A DNA stretch of 64,000 nucleotides from Pelobates cultripes (GCA_933207985.1 OW240913.1:328753312-328817311), one strand, 5' to 3'; positions 23,118 to 35,639 are shown, counted from the first letter of the stretch. Program-made: numbers and translations. The notes: a model not told the origin generated them from the letters alone.

Positions 23118-23222
23118 TGCTGTGCAGACTACACTGGTGCCAGTGGCCAGCAGATGGATACGGGCAACCAGCTCTGTAAGTAATGGCTGCACTTGGGCCA
23201 TTGGCATTCAGTGTCAGGCTAC
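23118..23222 (+). repeat. Dispersed 110-bp block, copy 2
   Basis: Matches 20955-21065, including GTGGCCAGCAGATGGATA and CCAGCTCTGTAAGTAA. Confidence 0.75.
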
Positions 23223-23229
23223 AGCTGAG

Positions 23230-24540
23230 ACATGCTGCAACTCTCTCTGATCCCTCAATGTGCAGCTAGAATGGTGGAGTCTGAGTCAAAATACCTAGAG
23301 CATATCCTGGTCTCAGGAGAGCACCAGGACATATTGTAAAGATTGTGGCCACCTGTCAGCACTTGAGTCAGCACTCTATACGCGATCTACCAATAAGCTC
23401 TCTGAGAATGACTGATAGGTTGTGATCGCTATTTGGCCACCACAGCCCAGAGGATTTTGGGCCTCTTGCTAGGGTGCCTTAAGGCAGTCAACTGTTCTGC
23501 CTAATATTAGTGCCAGTTCTGTCCGCTAGCCCTTCTGCAATACACTTAGAAATAGGCTTATGGTACTTTAAAAATATGCTTACTGGGTACAGTTCTCTGG
23601 TGCCCCAAAAAGCGGGACACCAGGGAACAAAATCAGGATGGGAGGACAGGACCTGAAAGTCAGGAAATCTGATACTTAGCCATGTTTTACAGTAACAGAC
23701 TCTCTTATCAGTGTAAAATATGTTTGCAGCTTTTGTAGCCCACCACACAGAGATTATGAAGAGCCAATTCTATAAGACACAAAGAATCAAAAGCATCTGT
23801 ACATTTTGGCTGGATGAGCTTCATGAGAAACGCACTACAGACAAAGCTGCTGTATCAAATATTAGCCACCTCTTAACTAGTAAGGTGCTTGGTTTTTGAC
23901 CCAGTTCCATTACCATTTTGTAAAAATTTCTACTGTTGAAATAAGGAAAAAAAGAGAGAAAAAAAAGCACGCCCTTATCAGTCTCGCTCAAAAGTTTCCG
24001 AGTAAGTGGCCTTCATTTTTAAGTTTTAATTAAAACGATAAAACTTTATGGCTACCATGCTATTTACATAATAACGTGTTAATGGTTGAAATGTCCGTAT
24101 GAAATATATATTGTCTAGATTGCATCTTTCTCTGTGTATGAACAGAATATCAAAAGAGGTCATGTATTTGGTCAGAGAGCTAAGTGAAGTGATGTAATAT
24201 CTTGGCATCCACCGGATTGCTCCTGCTGCCCGAAACTTGCCTGGGAACAGCCTAATGCTGATATTCTTATGCATTTCATGAAGCACACTGTCCTAAAGTT
24301 CTCAGTATCTTTTCATTCTCTCCACAGTATTACAAATTGAATTTAACTGACGCCAGAGATATGTGATACGAAACTCTAAAAAGAGGCCATTTACTGCTAA
24401 TTCAAGAGCTAAACTGCACAGAAAAGCTTATTGATGTTTGGCAGAGGGTGTACAATGGTCCCATCTAGAAATGTACCCCGGTAGATACTTCCTCTGAGTC
24501 ATATCATCTCAGAGAGAATTATTCTGCATGATATCTGGGA
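23230..24540. other. Unique non-coding DNA
   Basis: No repeats or genes recognised. The stretch 24040-24290 is non-repetitive and could be regulatory, but nothing specific supports that. Confidence 0.45.
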
Positions 24541-24544
24541 CAGT

Positions 24545-24613
24545 ATTATAGGTGTGGGTGTAAAGTGGTTGTACAGCAAAAGTCCTCATGGGTTAATAAG
24601 CCTGTTCCTAGAT

Positions 24614-24658
<45 letters not shown>

Positions 24659-24750
24659 TACTTTGTCAAAGTTATATAACTACACTTTATACCCACACCT
24701 ATGTCACAGTAAATATATTGATCTAGGAACAGGCTTATTAACCCATGATG
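24545..24750. repeat. Crossed inverted repeats around a (TA)n tract
   Basis: Block A (ATAGGTGTGGGTGTAAAG, from about 24548) and block B (GGGTTAATAAGCCTGTTCCT then AGATCAATATA, 24590-24620) are followed by a 40-bp TA run. Then come the reverse complement of A (CTTTATACCCACACCTAT, 24685-24702) and the reverse complement of B (24714-24745). The order is A B A' B', not the A B B' A' of a simple palindrome. Confidence 0.9.
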
Positions 24751-24847
24751 ACTGGACATATGACCCAAGATGCATTGGTTAAAGAGATGCTCAAATACAT
24801 GTACACATATTCTTGCTCAGTGCACTTTACTCAGATTGCGAACAAAG

Positions 24848-25014
24848 AGGTTTATTCACTAAATAGTGAATGTTGATGAATTGAAAACCAGATTGCAAAA
24901 CGTTGGCCAAAACAACCAAGCTGTGATTATTTCTGAGCTAGAAAATGTTTCCACACCAGCTATTTTGGACTATATTTTGCAAAGCCAACATGCATCTTTT
25001 AGTGAATAAACCCT
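24848..25014. mobile_element. MITE with GGTTTATTCACTAAA ends
   Basis: GGTTTATTCACTAAATAGTG at the left is mirrored by CTTTTAGTGAATAAACCC at the right. Related termini occur at 26540-26552, 33757-33775, 49545-49556, 50140-50200 and in the right arm near 62445, so this is a dispersed miniature family. No coding capacity. Confidence 0.7.
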
Positions 25015-28000
25015 TTAATAGCTGAGTTCACTTTTTACAGCTTGGATATGTTGACCTAAACTTCACAATTCCCTTGTTAGTTCTTTACCATTTCCAAGTT
25101 TAGTAAATAAACCCCTGTGTGATCGAGTTTTTTGACAGTTTTTTTCAGTCCATAAGCTTCTGTTATACCAAAACATATGTATGTGTTTGCAATGCCAATA
25201 AGTTAATAAAACATTAATGTTGATCGTGCTGGTGCCCTGCTACACAGCAAAAGTGAACAGAATGTTGAAGGTCCTGATTTGTGTCATATTATTTTTATTT
25301 ATATTAAAAAAGAACTACTGTTTGAAGTGATGTCATCTATGGCTGTTGTTAAAATGCACTTCTTCTTCTGAAGCGAGATCTATATTCTGATGTGGTGTTA
25401 AAGTGTTACATCAAAGGTAACGCTCAGATCTAAAAGCAAGAAGAGAGAGCAGAGGGGAAAAGGAGAACCCCCAGATGACTAAAAGTTGTTAAGAGCGTGA
25501 TACAAAAGAAGTAAATGGCCTCTCTCCCATGACAAATAGTTCAAAAACTAACCAGCAGTTTGGATGTGGTCTGTCAGAAGGAATACCAATGCATGCTCTG
25601 TCAATCTTCATTTTCTTTGAAATGTTTCCATATTGAGCTCCGGATTAACTCTTTAAGGTTCAGTTTTTCGTTTAGATTTGGTAGTGCTCTATATAGTTGT
25701 AGAGTATGGCGTGGATGGTTGTGGTTTGTGTTGTCCTTCAGTAGATTAAAATGCTCTGCAACAAAAGCTGGGGAATGGTTCTTCTCTTTAGTGAGGACTA
25801 AAAGCAATTGATAGGAATAATGCAGGTATCTCCTAACCCAAAGTCCTGCTAAGTCTACCTGCCTAACCCTAAATATTGACTTACCTTAACACTAAAATCC
25901 CCCAACCCTAAATTGCCCCAAACTCTAAAGCATTTCTTTTATTTGTGTGTCAGTTTAATAAAACACTGCAACTTTTCTCACTTGACTTTTATAAGTCAAG
26001 TTCATCAAACTGAATCAAATCAGATTTGCCTTCTTTAACATGGGTGGAGGAAATGCCTGCTCCAAAATGATTTGTACAGCATGCCTCAATGAATGCCATT
26101 TTTTTTTTTAGATTGGGTGGCTGCGCATGCAGGTGCTCTCTTCCATTTCTGATAGATATGCTGAGTTAAACATCTTTTCATTTAGAACTTTGCAAGTTTG
26201 GCTAGATCTCTGTAGACATTAGGAACACTACAAAAAAGTGAACTGTTTCTGAGGATTTCTCCAAACTTTGCTCTTTTCCGACTCTTTCTGTGATTCTTAT
26301 TAAACTGTCTGACATTAGATCTTAAAAGGGACACCTGACTGGAAAGCCCTATGTGGTGTTCCCTGAACAACCTTGAAATGCTGCATGAGATAGTGTTAGT
26401 TACTTAAGTGAGAATCAAAAGTGAATTCTACATTCAAAGAACAAATAATCAAAGTGGATACATTCTCTAAGTCACATATTCTTCCAGTTTGGCTACTTTG
26501 TCCTTACATTTGAAATTCACTTTGAATTCTCACTTTAGTGAATAACCCTATATGTGATTTACAAGATTTGTGATCTGAAGGCACAATTTAGGAGACATGT
26601 AGGGATACTGGATAAGAGAAAGTTGAAAACACCATTTATGGGCTAAGCTGTGTGCAGAATGTTGTGGATAAAAGGGTTTAAGGAAACCATTGCACATTTT
26701 GGTGCGGGAGAACCCAGGCTATCATGGCATTTGGTGTGGACAGCTTTAAATTGCTACCTATTACTTGTCTACACCCACCAGTTCACAGTCCTTCCACTTT
26801 CGCACTGTGGTAGCACTTGTAAAAACCAAGGATTGCCAGATCCCCCTTTAATAGAACATTTCATAGAGAACATCTGTCTAAGTTTTTTACCCCACCAGAT
26901 GTTACATACCAACAGTTAAGAAGAAAACAAAAAAGAATGTGCAGTTAGTGGAAAAATGTGAGGGCCATGTCTGTGATCATGAAATAAACATAATGAAAGC
27001 AGGCTGTATAGCAAATACACACCATTTCAGGTTTTAGGTTTTTGTTAAATGTAGATATAAACTATGTTAAAATAACAAAAATTAGCATTTACAAAATGAC
27101 AGCATTGAAAACAAGAATGTACACAGATAAAGAAAAGTTTTCAGCCTGAGACGGTTGACGTTCTGTTAATAATAAAGCAAAATCATGTAATATATTTACT
27201 ATATATAGCACCTTATCATAGGTTATTCTCAAACTTCAATCTACCAGACCTTTCACTGCAGAATTTTCTTCTGCTGAGCTGGTTAGCATGGCCTATGACA
27301 TGTGTCTTTATGGACCTCTAGATTTGTAGGTCCATCCCAAAGACTACAATAAAAAAATATATTCAGCATTTTTTTGGTCAAGTCATAGAATAGGTCTACC
27401 TTTAAATGGGATAGTGGTTAATACATTTTTGTTACTGATGAATGGGTGTAAAGATTCCATGTCTTCAAGTTAAATGCTTTGGCTGAATTCTTATCTATTT
27501 ATGTTCTACAATATTTGTTACTAGCTGAGACCTGACATGTTGTATTTGCCGACTCAGAGACACGTTTCTCATTCCATTTCCATTGTCAAGGCCTAACAGT
27601 CACCCTAAACACAAGCAGCAAGTTGATGGATGTTAAAAGGGAGCTTAGACCAATATGTCTCCAGATCTGGGCATTTGTGTCGAACAGGGAAGTAACGCTT
27701 AGCACAGAAATACAGGAAACATTGTAACATTTACAGAAATTATACATATTGGATCTCTGCACTGATAAGAAGAGACCAACTGTATGTTTTATAATATGAA
27801 CATAATACAGTCCAAGAATTTCATGGAGTTATGCTGAAATTTGTTGAAAATCTGTAGATTGCACGTTGCAAAGGGACCCGCTTAAGCTATATGTTATCAG
27901 ACCTGACAGAACTATTTTCTTGTTAAATTATATTTATAAAACATGTATAGCTTAGAGTTACGTAAACATTATTTTAATATATGAAATCTGGCAAATGGAT

Positions 28001-28925
28001 GCTTCTTTGTATGGTGTGTTATTGTGTGTTGTGATGAGCATATATACATATTTGAGTGACAAAAAGAAAGTAAGGGCTGTGCCAAAGTCTAGTATCAATG
28101 AATAGTCAATAGGAAACAGACCAAAAAGTCTAGATGGAATTATCTCATCAGAAAGGGTAGCGTGCTTGGTCGAGAGTATTATCCTCACTGTCTTTATCCT
28201 GGCAGATCCACTCATATGAAAAAGACAAAGCAGAAAAAGGAACCAAATAGTGTAATAAGTTGAATCCAATGGGCACAATGTATAAGAAAGATGGTAATAA
28301 ACTCACATTTGTAAGAGCTGTAGCTAGCTCTAGTTTGAAGGGCGCACAGCGGTACAATCCCAGCTTATGGGATATATAATGGACTTCTTCTGTCAGTGTT
28401 GTGCCAAGTGTTGAACATACCCCTGCAGTATGTGTCTCACTGTCGGACAAGTCAAATTAGTCACTTTCCTCTGACTCATGTGCCAGAATGGTGGTGGATT
28501 TCTCTGCAGTGTAGTAACGGGCATGGCAATTTTATTAATGAGTACAACATTTTTTCCTCTATCTGCCTAACATAAACATTTCCTCAACCTACTCTCCAAT
28601 TCCCACTTCCACCTACAGAACCCTACACCCAAAACCAGAAAAGAAAATTAACGACCAATCACATAATAAAATGCTGCGATCAATACTAAAAGATATATTT
28701 ATTTAAAAAAAAATGTAAACTTAAGTGGGCTAAAAAAAAGGTTAGGGTAGGTAAGATAAAATGCTCTGACACACTATGCAGTGATCAGAGTGCATGAAGG
28801 GGTTAACTATAGAGGGTTAAAAGGGTCAGGTTATAACCAAACCCTCCCCCCCCTCCAAAAAAAAAAATGAACTGTGATCAGCAGTGAAATAGTTAAATCA
28901 AAATGCTTTCTTTATAACACTTGGA
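25015..28925. other. Unique non-coding DNA
   Basis: No gene seen in 3.9 kb. Minus-strand open frames at 27958-28450 overlap in different phases and lack domains. The only repeat recognised is the miniature-element fragment at 26405-26552. Confidence 0.5.
26405..26552. repeat. Fragment of the TTCACTAAA MITE family
   Basis: AAGTGAATTCTACATT near the start and TTGAATTCTCACTTTAGTGA followed by ATAACCCTA at the end show the family's right end. The left end is degenerate. Confidence 0.5.
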
Positions 28926-28929
28926 ACAC

Positions 28930-29310
28930 TGCCAGCCAGATCCGCACTGGCCATCCGCAAATGCCCGGTGGGCCACGATGGCCACGGGCCAAGCTCGGCA
29001 GGGGAGGTCACAGGACCTCCCTGGCCGGTCCATGCAGGGCTTGCGCTATCCAAGCGCCGGCCCCCCTGTATTCAAAGATCTCCCTCACTGGCCCACATGC
29101 AGTGTGATGCGGCCGCCGGCTGGGGAGGGAGAGAGACAGGAGAGGACCCAGAGGAGCTCTATCTTGCAGCTCTGCCAGGATCCTCTCACGAGATCCAGAG
29201 CGTTGCCATGGCGAGAATGAACTCTAGCTCCGCTGGCTAGAGTTCACTCACGACTAGGACCACCAGGGATAGCAGCACGGTCCCCCCTCCCAGTCAAGAG
29301 GTAAGAAAGG
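28930..29310 (+). mobile_element. GC-rich foldback core, another copy
   Basis: Starts with GCCAGATCCGCACTGGCC and CCCGGTGGGCCACGATGGCC. Palindromic GC-rich DNA follows, then GAGCGTTGCCATGGCGAG at about 29198, an inner hairpin (GAACTCTAGCTCCGCTGGCT near 29218), and GGACCACCAGGG at about 29259. It ends with AG|GTAAGA at 29299-29306. A (TA)n run and a CACACTGCACCC array then follow. Block order matches copy 1 at 1171 and the reverse of 35095. The open frames at 28874-29240 show no domain. Confidence 0.65.
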
Positions 29311-29345
29311 AGGAGGAATATAATCAATGCTTGTTTATTTATTAA

Positions 29346-29349
<4 letters not shown>

Positions 29350-29377
<28 letters not shown>

Positions 29378-29378
29378 C
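29350..29378. repeat. (TA)n microsatellite
   Basis: Pure TA run. Confidence 0.9.
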
Positions 29379-29393
29379 ACAATAATCTGCCCC

Positions 29394-29740
29394 CCAACAC
29401 ACAAGCCCTTGAAACATATTCACACACCCGTACCATCACTCACACTGCACCCCTGACACTCACAGCACCCACACACACTGCACCCCTGACACTCACAGCA
29501 CACTCACAAACACTGCACCCTCACTCACACACAGCACCCACACTGCACCCTTACACACACAGCACACAACACCCTCACTCGCAGCACCCTCACAGCAAAC
29601 ACACACACACACTACACCCCGACACTCACAGCACACTGCACCCACACTCGCACTGCACATACATAAACACACTGCACCCTCACACACTGCACCCTCACAC
29701 ACACAGAACACACACCCACACATTGCACCCATAGGCATGC
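29394..29740. repeat. CACACTGCACCC-type minisatellite
   Basis: Diverged units of CACACTGCACCCTCACACACA. Low-complexity open frames on both strands are not genes. Confidence 0.9.
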
Positions 29741-29961
29741 ACAGCCTAAAGCACAAACATAAGCCGCATGTATATGTATTTTTATATATACATACAGTGA
29801 CAAACTTACTTCCCTGTGTGTGTTTGTCCAGGATCTTTTGGCAACTGCACAGCCCTCTAGGGTAAGGAAGCCAGGCCAAGACAAAGTCTAGTTTCAAAGG
29901 CATCTGGCCTGTTTAATTTCTGTTGGTAATAAGTAACAGGATACAACAAGCAGCAAAACCT

Positions 29962-30157
29962 ACCTTCCTTCCTTCCTTCCTTCCTTCCTTTCCTTTCCTT
30001 TCCTTTCCTTCCTTCCTTCCTTCCTTCCTTCCTTTCCTTCCTTCCTTTCCTTCCTTCCTTCCTTTCCTTCCTTCCTTCCTTCCTTCCTTCCTTCCTTCCT
30101 TCCTTCCTTCCTTCCTTCCTTCCTTCCTTCCTTCCTTCCTTCCTTTCTTTCTTTCTC
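29962..30157. repeat. (TTCC)n microsatellite, about 195 bp
   Basis: Long CCTT/TTCC run with a few TTTCC interruptions. The apparent K-E-G-R-K frame is repeat-derived. A polypurine/polypyrimidine tract of this length can adopt triplex DNA and is prone to length change. Confidence 0.98.
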
Positions 30158-30429
30158 CTCAAAACACTTCCCTCACTCCACCCTGCTTTAACTGCAGTTA
30201 TATAGCTGCTCACAGCCCCTACAGGTGAGGCTAATGACCTTGTTAGGCAGTGAGCCAGAACTCCTTAGAAAACCTGGGCTGGACTCAAGCACAGCCACTC
30301 TGACAGTGGGTGGAGAATCAGCCACCCTGCTCTTCCGAATACTCCACCCCAGGGACCCAAATAACAACAGAGAAAAAAATCTACATTTAACCTTAACTTT
30401 CCCTTGTACTGCATGTGCTTAACCACATG

Positions 30430-31370
30430 TCAGGATAGTGGCATGTGTGATTGTGAGGGATACAGTTTGTGTGTGGGGTACAGTGTGTGTGTGATTGTGA
30501 GGGGTGCAGTGTGTATGATTGTGAGGGGTGGGTTGTAGTGTGAGACCCCCCCTCCTCCCTCCTTGTTTCTTACCTGCATCCAGGGAGGAGGGGTGGTCAG
30601 CATATTCCCTTGTGGTCCGGTGGCACTTTAGGGGCTCTGCAGCTCCGCCGGGTTAAAGCTCTCCCGTGAGCGCTGGCACCACTTGAAATTGAGCATTGCC
30701 ATGTGGGGGCTGAAAGTGTTTGGGAATGGTGATAGTGTATGTGTATGGGGTGACCATGTGTGTGCGTGGGGATTACAGGGTGTGTGAAGAGGGGCTGTGA
30801 CAGAGTGTGTGTGTGGGGGTGTGACAGGGTGTGTGGAGGGGGGATGTGACATGGTGTGACCGTGGGGATAACAGGGTGTAGGTGGGGATGACAGGGTGTG
30901 GGTGACAGGCTTGGGGGTGGAGTGGCCGTGACTGGTGATGTGGGGGGTGGAAGGGCTTTGACAGGGGGTGTGAAGGAGCAGTGACAGAGGGTAGGGGGAG
31001 AGCAGTGACAGGGGGTGGGGGAGCAGTGACAGGGGGTAGAGTGGGTGGAGGGGCAGGGACAGGTAGTAGAGGGGACAGTGACAGGGGTAGATGGGCAGTG
31101 ACAGGGAAGGGGGTGGAGTGGCAGTGACATGGAGTAAGAGGGTAGAAGGGGGTGCAGGGGCAGTGAGTGACAGGGGGTAAAAGTCAGCGGCAGAGTGAGT
31201 GACAGGGGTAGAAGGGGGTGCAGGGGCAGTGAGTAGAAGGGGGTAGAAGGGAGGTGCAGGGGCAGTGAGTGACAGGGGGTAGATGGGGGGTGGAAGGACA
31301 GTGAGTGACAGGGGGAAGAAGGGGGGTGGAGGGGCAGTGAGTGACAGGGGGTAGAGGGGGGTTTATAAAT
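30430..31370. repeat. G-rich minisatellite (GTGACAGGGGGTAGA type) with core fragment
   Basis: From 30430 TG-rich units run to about 30545. From about 30725 to 31370 diverged GGGGCAGTGACAGGGGGTAG units continue. The 289-codon minus-strand frame here is proline/histidine/serine repeat, not a gene. The reverse-complement unit type reappears at 63895-64000. Confidence 0.9.
30546..30720 (-). mobile_element. GC-rich foldback core, partial copy
   Basis: CCCTCCCTCCTTG, then TTTCTTACCTGCA (CAG|GTAAGA on the minus strand, about 30569-30576), GGGAGGAGGGG, CCCTTGTGGTCCGGTGGC, CTCCGCCGGG and AGCATTGCCATG follow in the family order. Minisatellite lies on both sides. Confidence 0.6.
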
Positions 31371-31374
31371 ACCT

Positions 31375-31640
31375 GCCCTGGTGCTCCAGTGAGCGCCCTC
31401 TCTCTTCAGTCTGCAGCTCCACTGGGAGTGAGCTGCAGACCACATGGTGAGTCTCGCAATCTCCAATCAGAGCGTTGCCGCGGCTCACTCCCGGTGGAGC
31501 TGCAGACTGAGGCTGGATCTCCGTCAGGGCAGACTGATTGTGGGCAAGCCTCCGGGCCCCCTCCTGTGTCGGGTCGAGGACCCGACATGTCAGTCTGCCC
31601 AGAGGCAGTGCAGCACAGTGGTGTGCACGCCTGTGACTGC
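31375..31640 (-). mobile_element. GC-rich foldback core, another copy
   Basis: TGCAGCTCCACTGGGAGTG and CGGCTCACTCCCGGTGGAGC form the arms around AATCAGAGCGTTGCCGCGG. GGGCAGACTGATTG and CATGTCAGTCTGCCC pair further out. Blocks and order match the copy at 1171-1420 closely. A CA array follows. It is missing from the mirrored right arm. Confidence 0.65.
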
Positions 31641-32335
31641 ACCCCTCACATACACAGCACCCCTCTCTCGCATACACACACTGCACCTCACACACAGACT
31701 GCATCCCTCACACACACAGCACCCCTCTCTCACACACACACACTGCATCTCACACACAGACTGCACCCCTCACACACACACACTGCACCCCTCACACACC
31801 CATTACACCCTTCAAACACACTGCACCCTTCACACATACACACAGCATCCCTTAACACACTGCATCACTAACTCACAAACACACACACACACACAATTCT
31901 TCCAAACATATATGTATATATGCTACATAACCCCTCACACACATACTGCACCCCGAAACACATTACATTCCAGACACACATTAGATCCCTTACCCAACTC
32001 TGGATCATCTACACACATACACACTGAAACCCTATATACACTGTGAATCCTCTATACACACACATACACACTAGATCTCCTATACACACACTCTGGTTCC
32101 TTCAAACACACACTAGATCCCCTACATACCCACACACACTGCACCACCTACACACACACCCACACTACATTCCTGAAATATGCACTCTGGATCCCCCTAT
32201 GCACATACTGGATTCCTTGTAAACACATACTACATTCCCTAAACACACACTCGATACAACCCCTACACACACTACATCACCTATACACACACTACAGCCC
32301 ATATGCACACACTCTCTGCAGCAACTAGAAACACA
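31640..32335. repeat. CACACTGCACCCCTCACA-type array
   Basis: About 700 bp of diverged CA-rich units with recurring CTGCACCCCTCACACAC and CACTAGATCCCCTA. No gene. Confidence 0.9.
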
Positions 32336-32459
32336 TACATTGAATTACACCACAAACACAACACAACTGAAACGAACCTATTTACACATAACCACACAAC
32401 AATCAGCTCACTCTACACACATGCAATCTCACAAGCAGGTCCAAACACATGCACAATAC

Positions 32460-32810
32460 TCTTTCCTGGCATTTTTGTCTTCTGGTATCCCATCTATGGA
32501 GACACCAGAGACAAGTTGCAAGGAAACACAGCGCAAGCATGTTATAAAATTTGCTTGCACTGTGCAGAACAAATGCTGGGCCTTTTCCTCATGCTGTAGC
32601 TCTTCAGCAGAGCTCTGCGCATGGTCTGACCTGGAAGAGCATCGAACCAACATGCTCACTTTGTGATGGGGCTTGCTTGTCATTGGTGATGACAAAACAC
32701 ACCCTATTGGCCCCACCACCTTCTCAGTGGGCCGTTGTGATTAGAAAATGCCAGGCCCAATTTTCTTCCCAGTCCGGCCCTTCTGCCAGCTATGATATTT
32801 CTGCCTCAGA
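32460..32810 (-). mobile_element. GC-core family terminal block (GGGCCGGACTGGG end)
   Basis: On the minus strand it starts near 32795 with GGGCCGGACTGGGAAGAAAA, then GCCTGGCATTTTCTAATCAC and GGCCCACTGAGAAGG, like the left end of the copy at 28930. The remaining DNA to 32460 includes imperfect inverted repeats (CAGCAGAGCTCTGC). The mirrored copy is at 63430-63880. Confidence 0.5.
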
Positions 32811-32814
32811 TCAA

Positions 32815-34555
32815 AGGGAGGGAAAAGAAAGGCACATAGATACAAATCAATGGCTGTGCCAGCCTGTCCCAGCGATCACGTGTCTACGATCGCAACCAAT
32901 TATCTGCTGGGTGTAGGAAATTGGCATTCCTTGAGATGTTTGTTTGTCACATACCAGTTTACAAATCAAATCAAGTATCTTTGCAATTAAAACCGTATAT
33001 TTATTGCAATATACACATCATCCGGTAAAAACATATGTCATTAACAGTCTTTGTCCAATACAGAGCAATGTTCCAGATGTTATCAATTTATGAAGTTAAA
33101 GGTATTGGCCACGAATTATAAGCTACAATCAGTTTTATAGGTTTAAAATTCAGTTACAGAGGGGCGTATACATAAGATTACCTTACTTTAAAATAAGTGG
33201 CTATCTTAGAGAGAGGGGAGTGACTTAGCATCATTTGAAATTTATGATTAAAGCCATACGTTATATTTGGCGGTAAAATATGTAAGACAAAGAACACAAA
33301 GAACTTCTATATACATGATTGAATAAATGCCTTTAGAAATGTGAGACATCCCAGGGAGTCTATCTTGCAAAGCTTAGGTCAAAGGTTACTATAAACAGGC
33401 CCTTCAACCATCACTATTAAAGTGAACCAGATGTGGTCTCCATTCCTATACAATGAAAGTCTGTGATACTATAGGCCTAGGTATGGCTTCTTAATTTCAG
33501 TGTTCTGGAAGTAATCTGAATAAAACTTATAATATTTATATCAACACATTAAATATTTAATAGTTCATAAAATATATTTCACTGGGGAACTGCCTGGGTT
33601 TAGTATTACTTGGGAGGCTGCAGGGGCACAGACATTAGGATATGTCATTACGCCCCTAACTTTATTAAAGCCAATGCTTTTGAGGACATAATGACATGTC
33701 CTAATGGCAGCAATGGGTTAAATTGGAAATTCACTTGGAATTCTCAACAATTTTCACTTTAGTGAATAAACCTGAATTAATTTCTTTCAAAACTTGCTTT
33801 ATTTAATTTTTGATACAGTCCTATGAAGCGCTCACTAATTGTGATTGTTCTTGCAATACTCATTGCACATTGCAGCGTTTTGGAGCAGTTGGCTGATTTT
33901 TTCCCACTGCAACTGTACGGCAATCTTGAATGAGCATCTTTATTCTCTTAGAATGATTATTTAAATACTTAAGATAATGTGATTCTGGAGCATAGACAGC
34001 TTTGAGCCTTATTTTCTTTACTCAAGTATCCCAGAAAGGTCATGTCAAGCCTGAAGTGATTAGACTTTGACAAGGCCCTCTCTTTATATAATGTGGAGAG
34101 GGACTTTTCACTTACAGTAGTTTATTAGTAACAAGGGTTTAGTTACGTCTCGCAATTCAAAATCATTCATGTTGATTAAAACTAAAGAGGGAGCCTGACT
34201 CTTTTCTTGAGATCAGTGGTTTTCTTTCTAACTGTTCTTGAGTGTTGCTGTTTACTGGCTGATTCACTACGATACGGTAACGGTTTTTAAGGCAAACACT
34301 TCAACTGCTATACAGATATAATAACAATACTCAGTTATCACATTTTTATAAACCAGTAGAACAATCAAGAAAAGAGTGGGAATGTCCCAAAGTATGTCCC
34401 CTGTGTTGGTTTTCCCGATTAATTCAATTGAGTATTATTATCACAGTCACTTTTAATTAAATTGATAACACTTGGTTTATATTTTTGTAAGGAGAAAGAA
34501 TCTCATAGAAATTTAAAAAAAAAATAGGAAGTTCATCTATTTTTGTTTTCTATTC
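32815..34555. other. Duplicated unique DNA
   Basis: No gene recognised in 1.7 kb. It is mirrored at 61680-63425. A TTTAGTGAATAAACC miniature-element end lies at 33757-33775. Confidence 0.5.
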
Positions 34556-34569
34556 TACTTTTTTTTCTA

Positions 34570-35050
34570 TGTGTGTCTGTGAGGTGCTGTATATGTGTGA
34601 AGGATGCTGTGTGTGTGTGTTTGTGTGTGAAGGGTGTGCTGTGTGTGTGTGTGTGGGTGAAGGGTGCAGTGTGTAAAGGGTGCTGTGCATGTGTGAAAAG
34701 TGCTGTGCACGTCTAAAGGGGGCAGTGCATGTGTGAAGGGGTGGTGTGTGTGTGAAGGGAGCGATGCGCATGTGAAGGGGCGGTGTGTGTGTGTGTGAAG
34801 GTGGTGGTGTGCGTGTGAGAAGGCGGTGCGCATGTGAGGGGGCGGTGTGCGTTTGAGGGGGCGGTGCCCGTGTGAGGGGGCAGTCTGTGTGTGAAGGGGC
34901 AGTGCGTGTGTTTGTGAGGAGGCAGTGCGTATGTGTGTGTGAGGAGCGCAGTGTGTGTTTGTGTGTGTGAAGGGTGCATAGGGTCTTTGCTTTGTATGAA
35001 GGGTGCCAAGGGATCTTTGGTGTGTGTGAGGAGTGCATGGAGTCTATGCT
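34570..35050. repeat. TG-rich minisatellite (GTGTGTGAAGGG type)
   Basis: Diverged GTGTGTGTGAAGGGGGCGGTG units. His/Thr-rich open frames are artefacts. It abuts the core at 35095, as in other family members, and is mirrored at 61130-61640. Confidence 0.9.
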
Positions 35051-35094
35051 GTGTGTAGGTGGGTGAGATGTAAAAATCTATCTTAATATGTCCC

Positions 35095-35460
35095 CTTCCC
35101 TTCTTCTTACCTTTTACCAGGGAGGGAGGACATAATGCTGCAAGCCCTGGTGGTCCAGTGGCGGCATGTTCACTTTAGCCTGCAGCTCCTCCAGCTGCAG
35201 GCTGACTCTCCTATCCTCTTGCGAACACAGCACTGTATCGGAGTGTTGCCATGGTAATGTGCGTCAACACTCCGACCAGCCTCCATCTGCTGGAACTAAG
35301 TGCCAGCGAGCCTGTGAGCGAGATCTTTGATCTCCTCACAAGCCCAAGAGTGCTTACCGCAAGGTTGGCTCTTAATTAAATGGCAGGGGAGATGAAAGGA
35401 TCTTCCCTACTGGCCTTGGTCCACGGCCATCGAGGCCCACTGAGTGTTTTCTGCAGAACC
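35095..35460 (-). mobile_element. GC-rich foldback core with splice-donor-like site
   Basis: TTCTTACCTTTTACCAGGGAG places AG|GTAAGA on the minus strand (about 35106-35113). Then come GGGAGGGAGG, CCCTGGTGGTCCAGTGGC (about 35144), a CTGCAGCTCCTCCAGCTGCAG palindrome-like segment near 35182, GTTGCCATGGTAAT at 35245-35258, its surrounding inverted GAGTGTTG/CAACACTC, and GGCCATCGAGGCCCACTGAG near the end. It is mirrored at 60780-61075. Confidence 0.7.
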
Positions 35461-35639
35461 CACCACCACCCACCTGAAATCCCAAACCAACCACTAGAGG
35501 GCGATAGGGACTAGGTTGACTACCACTGCTATAGCTAGTGCCATAAACTTCATACCGGGTAAGTGTCAAACTGTAAATGGTTTGGCGCCATACCGTGGGA
35601 CTGCACCAGTGCATTTTTGGTGCAATGTAGTGGTTATAG

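Noticed and set aside
29857..30213. Lys/Glu/Gly/Arg-repeat frame
   Set aside because: Translation of a TTCC microsatellite.
30597..31466. 289-codon minus-strand open frame
   Set aside because: Repeat-derived Pro/Ser/His coding across a G-rich array plus a foldback core. No domain or splice context.
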